Shown here: positions 13,746 through 18,537 of the stretch, piece after piece
Layout of the letters: each line of letters begins with the position of its first letter
How positions within the stretch are numbered: position 1 is the stretch's first letter
NCBI GenBank assembly: GCA_963581185.1
Contig: CAUZOB010000092.1
Coordinates: forward strand, 1-18,537
Direction: 5' to 3'
DNA length: 18,537 nucleotides
DNA from: SAT2750 sp963581185
GTDB taxonomy: Bacteria > Planctomycetota > Planctomycetia > Pirellulales > Pirellulaceae
Made by a program: the position numbers and the translations under genes
Notes under the pieces: generated by a model
The model's input: the letters and a program-made list of their open reading frames with translations, nothing else
The model's database searches: none
What the model was told of the DNA's origin: nothing

Positions 13746-15400
13746 ACTCACTCTCCACAATACGCTTCCGACAGGGACGACCGCGCCGTCGTGGCATTGT
13801 GCTGTTGATCGTGCTGGTCGCCCTGATGGTGCTTATTCTGAGCGCCTACACCTATACCGAACTTATGAGGACGCATTACATCGCAGCCGATCTTGGTGGA
13901 CGCCAGGTCCAGTCCCGCTTCCTCGTCGACGCGGGCGTCGAGGCGACCAGGCTGTTCCTGATGCAGACACCGGGAGTCCAGGAAGAGTCGGGGGGGCATT
14001 TCAATAATCCGATGTACTTCCAGGCTCGAAATGTGCTCCCGGATGTCGACCCTGAACGGATTGGCAGCTTCACTGTGCTGGCCCCGCTGGTCGACGAAAT
14101 GGGCAACCTGGCCGCCGTGCGTTATGGGCTGGAAGACGAATCCAACAGGCTCAACCTCAATATCCTTGTGATAGCCGACGATCTCGTAGCGGATGGCGGC
14201 CGTACGCTTTTGTCAGCGCTGCCAGGTATGACTGACGATGTCGCTGATGCCATCCTCGACTGGATCGACGAGGACGATGAACCTCGCGACTTTGGTGCGG
14301 AATACGACTATTACCAGAGTCTCGATCCTCCCTATGCACCGAAGAACGGCCCGCTCGATACCGTCGAAGAATTGCTGTTGATCCGCGGCGTCACTCCGCA
14401 ATTGCTATTCGGCCAGGATGTTAATCGCAACGGGATGCTGGATGCCCATGAAGTTGGTCCCCAGTCAGCAGCCTCGATGGCTGATCCGCTGGGTGGAGTG
14501 AGTGCAGCCACGACTCCCGCCGTCGATCCCATCATGGAAGGGTCGCTGGACCGTGGCTGGAGTGGCTACCTGACACTCTACGGCCAGGAACTGAATGCCA
14601 ACCAGGCCGGCGAACAGCGACTCGATCTGAACAGCGAAGACCTGGAGACACTCCACGCCGACCTGGCCGACACTTTCAGCCCGGAAGTCGCCAACTTCGT
14701 TATCTTCTACCGCCAGGGAAACGATGAGTACGATGGCCAGGATCAGGGTGTGCCAGCCAGTACGGTTGCCGTCGACCTGACGATTGCCGCCGAACGCTCA
14801 ATCAGCCAGGTGCTGGATCTTATCGATGCACGCCTGGAAGTCCCCTCCCCTGAAGGTGGAGGGATGATCATTCTCAATCCCCCCTTCCCCTTGATAGGCA
14901 TGGGTGCCTACATCGACCACCTGATGGATAATGCCACGATCAACTCCAATGAGACGATCCCGGGGCGTTTAAATGTTAACCAGGCACCCAGATCGCTGCT
15001 GCTGGGAGTTCCTGGGATCCGTGAGGAGATTGTCGAGGCGATCCTTTCGAATCGAGAGATGAACAACCGCACAGATAATTCGACCCAGAAACACGAGGCC
15101 TGGCTGCTGACCTACCTGTGCTGTTCGCTGCAAGACCTGAAGGCGATCCAACCCTTTATTTGTGCGGGTGGGGACGTCTTTCGGGCACAGGTCATAGGCT
15201 ATTTCGAAGGCGGTTCGGCCTCATCAAGGGTTGAAATCGTCATCGAACGTACAACCGCTACACCCCGCATTATTTCCTGGCGCGACCTAAGTCATTTAGG
15301 CCGCGGATACCCCCTCGAGGTGCTAGGTTTAACTTACCAGGATCCAGGGGCACTTTCGGGCGGCGTTGGCCCTGCCCCAGTTCGTCCTGCCATCCAATGA
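13742..15400 (+). CDS. gspK: Minor pseudopilin GspK
   Basis: The 552-residue product has a short basic leader (RPRRRG) then IVLLIVLVALMVLILSAY, lacking Glu at mature position 5 as expected for GspK, which caps the pseudopilus. The characteristic ILDWIDEDDEPRDFGAEYDY segment (171-190) is followed by PPYAPKNGPLDTVEELLLIRGV. An EF-hand-like loop, DVNRNGMLDAHE, lies at 226-237. A second helix-hairpin-helix-like segment is RLNVNQAPRSLLLGVPGIRE (409-428). Cys460, Cys461 and Cys474 are clustered near the C-terminus. The protein is larger than proteobacterial GspK (about 330), partly through the 238-290 region. The ATG overlaps the gspJ stop and GGAGG lies 10 nt upstream. Confidence 0.92.
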   Translation: MNSLSTIRFRQGRPRRRGIVLLIVLVALMVLILSAYTYTELMRTHYIAADLGGRQVQSRFLVDAGVEATRLFLMQTPGVQEESGGHFNNPMYFQARNVLPDVDPERIGSFTVLAPLVDEMGNLAAVRYGLEDESNRLNLNILVIADDLVADGGRTLLSALPGMTDDVADAILDWIDEDDEPRDFGAEYDYYQSLDPPYAPKNGPLDTVEELLLIRGVTPQLLFGQDVNRNGMLDAHEVGPQSAASMADPLGGVSAATTPAVDPIMEGSLDRGWSGYLTLYGQELNANQAGEQRLDLNSEDLETLHADLADTFSPEVANFVIFYRQGNDEYDGQDQGVPASTVAVDLTIAAERSISQVLDLIDARLEVPSPEGGGMIILNPPFPLIGMGAYIDHLMDNATINSNETIPGRLNVNQAPRSLLLGVPGIREEIVEAILSNREMNNRTDNSTQKHEAWLLTYLCCSLQDLKAIQPFICAGGDVFRAQVIGYFEGGSASSRVEIVIERTTATPRIISWRDLSHLGRGYPLEVLGLTYQDPGALSGGVGPAPVRPAIQ

Positions 15401-15422
15401 CCCGCATGCACGGAATAGAATC

Positions 15423-16994
15423 ATGGCTCAACTGATAGCCCTGGAATGGGATAAGTCTGAAATCCGCCTGGCAACAGGCCGTCGCTATGGTGACAGTCTG
15501 CAGTTGGACGACCTGCGCTCGATCGCCATTCCCCAGGACAGCGACGGCGACAGCAGCGCACAGCTGACGGAGTTGCTTGGCGAACTGCTTGGCGACCAGT
15601 TGACGCGTGGCCCTGCGCTGGTAAATCTCCAACGCGGTGCCGTCGAATTGCGAATGATGGAACTGCCCCAGGTTCCGGCCGACGAGTTGCCCGACATGGT
15701 GCGACTGCAGGCGGTCCGTCATTTCACCTCTCTGACCGACGACTGGACCTTGGACTTCCTGCCCTCGACGTCCGTCGACAGTGACACGGGCCGGCAGTCA
15801 ATCCTGGCTGCCGCTATCCATCCAGACCATATTCAGCAAGTCCAGTCGGCATGTGAAGCTCAGCAGCTGACGATCACACAGCTGGCATTACGAAGCTGCA
15901 GCAGTGCTTCGTCCTGGCTGCAATCGACATCCGATACCACCACCAGTCTGCTGGTGGACCTGTTAGAGGCCGAAGCCGATCTGACTGTGATTCATGACGG
16001 CCAGGTCGCGCTCTCGCGAAACGTACGGCTTCCGCAAACCTCATCGGCCGAGCAACAGGACGTCGGACCAGATGAACTGGCACTAGGTGACGCAGTCGCC
16101 CAGGACGAGCAGCCCTCGAGCGAACTGAACGTGCCGCTATTGCAGTCGGAAATCCGTCGTACGATCGCTGCAGCTAACAGTCAGCTGACAGATGGCAGCG
16201 TCGAACAACTGGTCCTGCTGGGCAGCGACCCCGCCCTGGCAGAAACTCTTGGCAGTGGCCTGGAGTTGACCGTTGCGACATTTAATTTCCTCGACCACGT
16301 CACTTTCCGAGGCCAGGCACCCGCTTCAGTAGAACGTTTTACTTCCCTGGTGGGCCTGATCCATGACGCGGCTCTACAGCAACCTCCCGCCTTTGACTTT
16401 GTCAGTCCGCGGCGCAAACCGCACGTCGCGTCGACTCGCGAGAAGACCATTCGAATCGGTGGCTGGGCAACCATTGCCGTGGCCGTACTGATCGTGCTGG
16501 CGCTGTTTATGTACCGCAACAAGTCCGCTCAGTTGGCCGAATTGCAACAGATAGCCGCGGGACTGGACGCGGAAATCAAATCTTCCACGGAACTGAACAT
16601 TCGCAGGCAGCGGATTCAGGATTTCCGGATTCGAAATATTGTCTGGATCGACGAGATCCTCCGGTTGTCAGAGAGCTTCCCGGATTCTGACACGGCGATC
16701 GTACGAACGATGAACTTCGTCAACCAGGCGACTGGATACGGTCGCATGAGCATGGACGTCAATGTCCGCGCCGCACCAGAAGTGAGTGAGTTGGAAAACA
16801 CCTTGCGAGAAGTCTTTACCAAGGTCAGCGGTAATGGTGTCAAGCCGAATGAAGACGATCCTTATTACAAGTTCCGCTCTCACCAGACGCTTGTGGTCAC
16901 TCCCCACGCCTTGCGGGAGACAACTGAAGTTGAGCAGGCGGCGCCCTCCGCCTCAGAAGACGACGATACACCAGCCACGACAAATGAGGACTGA
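15423..16994 (+). CDS. gspL: GspL / PilM-PilN-like inner-membrane assembly protein
   Basis: This protein has 523 residues. Residues about 1-320 form a cytoplasmic domain with the layout of the GspL/PilM actin-like fold (LIALEWDKSEIRLATG at the start; TSLLVDLLEAEADLTVIHDG near 175-193; VEQLVLLGSDP near 260-270). An acidic, Gln-rich insertion lies at about 205-236. One membrane helix is at about 346-363, followed by a coiled-coil-like stretch and a periplasmic PilN/GspL-like domain (about 385-500), then an acidic tail. GspL recruits GspE to the membrane and pairs with GspM. The ATG at 15423 is chosen over an in-frame TTG at 15366, which would overlap gspK; the spacing to gspK is then 22 nt. Sequence similarity is weak, so the call rests on architecture and position. 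Confidence 0.82.
   Translation: MAQLIALEWDKSEIRLATGRRYGDSLQLDDLRSIAIPQDSDGDSSAQLTELLGELLGDQLTRGPALVNLQRGAVELRMMELPQVPADELPDMVRLQAVRHFTSLTDDWTLDFLPSTSVDSDTGRQSILAAAIHPDHIQQVQSACEAQQLTITQLALRSCSSASSWLQSTSDTTTSLLVDLLEAEADLTVIHDGQVALSRNVRLPQTSSAEQQDVGPDELALGDAVAQDEQPSSELNVPLLQSEIRRTIAAANSQLTDGSVEQLVLLGSDPALAETLGSGLELTVATFNFLDHVTFRGQAPASVERFTSLVGLIHDAALQQPPAFDFVSPRRKPHVASTREKTIRIGGWATIAVAVLIVLALFMYRNKSAQLAELQQIAAGLDAEIKSSTELNIRRQRIQDFRIRNIVWIDEILRLSESFPDSDTAIVRTMNFVNQATGYGRMSMDVNVRAAPEVSELENTLREVFTKVSGNGVKPNEDDPYYKFRSHQTLVVTPHALRETTEVEQAAPSASEDDDTPATTNED
16986..16990 (+). promoter_or_regulatory. Ribosome binding site of the last operon gene
   Basis: GAGGA lies 7 nt before the ATG at 16998, inside the final codons of gspL. 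Confidence 0.55.
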
Positions 16995-16997
16995 CCC

Positions 16998-18284
16998 ATG
17001 AACCAACGCGAGAAATTACTGTCGTGGATCACTGCGGCCGGTGTCGCGATCACGGTGGTCTACTTCGGATTCCAGGGCGTGCTCGGCAAATTCAATGGAC
17101 TCTCCACGTCGATCCTCAACGTGAAACAGGATATCGAGTCGAAGGAAACAACCAAGAACCGGATGAATAACGATCTGGCTTACCTTGCGGAAAGCCTCAC
17201 ACGTTCCCTCTCCAGTGACCCTGACCGTGCGCAGACCCGTTATACGGCCTGGATCAGTGCACTGGCCGATAAGCCCGCCGACCCGGACCGTAGGTCCAGT
17301 GCTCCCTTGCTGGACGATTTCACCGTTGTGCCGGGTCGACATGCTGTCGTCCCCGATTCCCATGTCCGGCTGAGTTTCCGGATTGTCGGTACCACCGACC
17401 TCAAGCGGGTCACCCGTTTCCTGCATGCTTTCTATTCCGCTCCCATCCTCCACCGCATTCAGGATATTGTGCTCACGCCGGAAACCGGTAAAAACCTGCG
17501 CGTGACCGCCACCGTCGAGGCGCTCGGCATGCTGGATGCCGAATTGCAACCCGCCATCGGCAACGACCCAACGACAGATGTGCTGGTACATGACTCACTG
17601 GACACCTACCTGGATGGGATCCTGGAGCGAAATCTCTTTGGCCCGCCGAACAAACTTCCCACCTTTCGTGGCAATTCGCTGATCGAACTGGACACCGGCA
17701 GTAACGAAAAGGTGACAATCTCCGCCGATGCCAGCGAGAGTGACCAGAAGATCGTATCGATCGAGATTCTCAAGACAGATTTACCGCAGATGCCAGAACT
17801 TGATATTGGCACCAATTCTGCTTCCTTCGAACTTCAGAGTGATGAAGAAGTCGAATACACGATGACCGTGCTGGTCGCCGATTCAGGCTTTCCCCAAAAG
17901 GTGGCCAAACGAGAATACACCATTCGCTTTAGCGATCCACCGCCACCGACCGTGCCAACTGTGCAAGAAGACTTTGACGCTGCCAAGTTGGCGTTCTTTT
18001 CAGCAACCGTCCAGATTAACGACCTTCTCGAAGCCTGGATTGTGCGCAGAGAAACTGGCACGTTGCTCAAGCTTCATATTGGTGATGAAATCGAAGTTGG
18101 CACCCTGTACGGTGTGGTGGATCGAATCAGCTTCAAGGAACTCGAAATTGATACCCCAGACGGCTTTCTGCTGATCAAACGGGGTCAAAGCCTCGCAGAT
18201 GCTGTGAACCTCACAGCAGCTGCCGAGGCCCTTCTCGATGACGGCGATGACGCCTCGAGCGAAGAAGACGACGACCTGCGTTGA
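16998..18284 (+). CDS. GspM/PilO-like protein with cadherin-like and GspC/PilP-like domains
   Basis: The 428-residue protein has one N-terminal membrane helix at about 9-27, a short cytoplasmic N-end and a predicted periplasmic remainder. Residues about 33-75 are coiled-coil-like. Residues about 78-182 have the strand/helix pattern of the PilO/GspM ferredoxin-like domain. ERNLFGPP (210-217) resembles the segment preceding the HR region in GspC or the PilP motif. Residues about 224-313 look like a cadherin-type beta-sandwich (EKVTISADASES..., ending YTMTVLVADSGFPQ and a Pro-rich hinge). Residues about 328-398 (FSATVQINDLLEAWIV...LHIGDEIEVGTLYGVVDRIS) resemble the small beta-barrel of GspC-HR/PilP, which binds secretin N-domains. 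The acidic tail is DDGDDASSEEDDDLR. It starts 3 nt after gspL. The composite could replace both GspM and GspC; domain calls are by eye. Confidence 0.7.
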   Translation: MNQREKLLSWITAAGVAITVVYFGFQGVLGKFNGLSTSILNVKQDIESKETTKNRMNNDLAYLAESLTRSLSSDPDRAQTRYTAWISALADKPADPDRRSSAPLLDDFTVVPGRHAVVPDSHVRLSFRIVGTTDLKRVTRFLHAFYSAPILHRIQDIVLTPETGKNLRVTATVEALGMLDAELQPAIGNDPTTDVLVHDSLDTYLDGILERNLFGPPNKLPTFRGNSLIELDTGSNEKVTISADASESDQKIVSIEILKTDLPQMPELDIGTNSASFELQSDEEVEYTMTVLVADSGFPQKVAKREYTIRFSDPPPPTVPTVQEDFDAAKLAFFSATVQINDLLEAWIVRRETGTLLKLHIGDEIEVGTLYGVVDRISFKELEIDTPDGFLLIKRGQSLADAVNLTAAAEALLDDGDDASSEEDDDLR

Positions 18285-18356
18285 GCTAGCCGCTCTCCCT
18301 CTCCCGGTCGCCCCCGATCCCTCCGCCGCCAGCCCAAACGGCTGTCAGCGAGGTTC

Positions 18357-18389
18357 AACTAGTTAACCGGTTTTGCCGATATTACCGGT
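18357..18389. promoter_or_regulatory. Cluster of overlapping palindromes upstream of the next gene
   Basis: AACTAGTT (18357-18364), GTTAAC (18362-18367) and AACCGGTT (18365-18372) are perfect palindromes chained together. A second ACCGGT follows at 18384-18389, 18 bp from the first, close to two helical turns. The cluster lies about 80-110 bp before the ATG at 18469 and could be an operator for it. The rest of the 184-bp spacer is C-rich and shows no clear terminator. Confidence 0.3.
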
Positions 18390-18455
18390 GACAATGTCTA
18401 TGTCGCCATTCCTGTTCTGGATACCCAGGCAGTCTGCGCAAACTTTGAGGGGGTT

Positions 18456-18461
18456 GGAAGG
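18456..18461 (+). promoter_or_regulatory. Ribosome binding site of the partial exported protein
   Basis: GGAAGG lies 7 nt before the ATG at 18469, good spacing and sequence. It is the main support that the partial frame is a real gene. Confidence 0.55.
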
Positions 18462-18468
18462 GCGTATT

Positions 18469-18537
18469 ATGAGAATCCAACGTGCAACGATACAGTCCAT
18501 ATCATATTTTCTCCTACTATCCGCAGCTTTCCTGCTG
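18469..18537 (+). CDS. Start of an exported protein, cut by the window end
   Basis: Only 23 codons are visible. The peptide has a basic N-region (MRIQR) and then a hydrophobic run ending SYFLLLSAAFLL, as in a Sec signal peptide. With the good ribosome binding site this is probably a real gene on the same strand as the secretion operon. Its position makes an operon-related outer-membrane or periplasmic component, such as a barrel secretin, possible, but nothing in the visible residues identifies the family. Confidence 0.6.
   Translation, partial: MRIQRATIQSISYFLLLSAAFLL

Noticed and set aside
4382..18284. Reading the operon as a type IV pilus system (pilB/pilC/pilA)
   Set aside because: GspE, F and L resemble PilB, C and M, but a GspG with its calcium loop and a full H-I-J-K minor pseudopilin set in order fits type II secretion better. 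No pilT-like ATPase is present.
1..18537. CRISPR arrays, tRNA or rRNA genes, insertion sequences, phage genes
   Set aside because: No regularly spaced repeats, no cloverleaf-like sequence, no transposase or integrase motifs were seen on either strand.

Overview
The window looks like chromosomal DNA from a planctomycete, probably of the Pirellulales type. The evidence is a DUF1570 zinc-peptidase-like protein, a small exported protein carrying a 'TIAPDSWD' motif that I associate with planctomycetes, a multi-domain secretin-N protein, and moderately GC-rich sequence with several TTG or GTG starts. This lineage call rests on recognising families by eye; no database was searched.

Region 1 (1-4056) holds unrelated single genes. 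They are the 3' end of a PAP2-type phosphatase gene (1-210), a small exported protein with a C-terminal secretin-N1-like module (307-954), SufE (about 1179-1634), and a ZIP-family metal transporter (1677-2756). The transporter's reading frame runs 161 bp into the convergent DUF1570 gene (2596-4056, minus strand).

Region 2 (4057-4381) is a divergent promoter region between the DUF1570 gene and the secretion operon.

Region 3 (4382-18284) is a same-strand type II secretion / type IV pilus-like operon in the classical order D-E-F-G-H-I-J-K-L-M. GspE is the cytoplasmic ATPase, GspF the inner-membrane platform, GspG the major pseudopilin, and H, I, J and K the minor pseudopilins. GspL is an actin-like cytoplasmic domain joined through one membrane helix to a periplasmic domain. 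The last gene is a GspM/PilO-like protein with extra domains. Most junctions are tight (J and K overlap by 4 bp; L to M is 3 bp), so the proteins are probably co-translated and form one machine.

Two members are unusual. The protein in the gspD position is a very long array of secretin N-type domains with Gly/Ser/Pro-rich loops and no recognisable outer-membrane secretin barrel. The final protein appears to join a GspM/PilO-like N-terminus, a cadherin-like beta-sandwich and a C-terminal domain resembling GspC-HR/PilP; no separate gspC is present in the window.

Region 4 (18285-18537) holds a short spacer with clustered palindromes. It then holds the first 23 codons of another exported protein with a good ribosome binding site, which runs off the window. 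That gene could encode the missing barrel secretin, but this cannot be judged from 23 residues.
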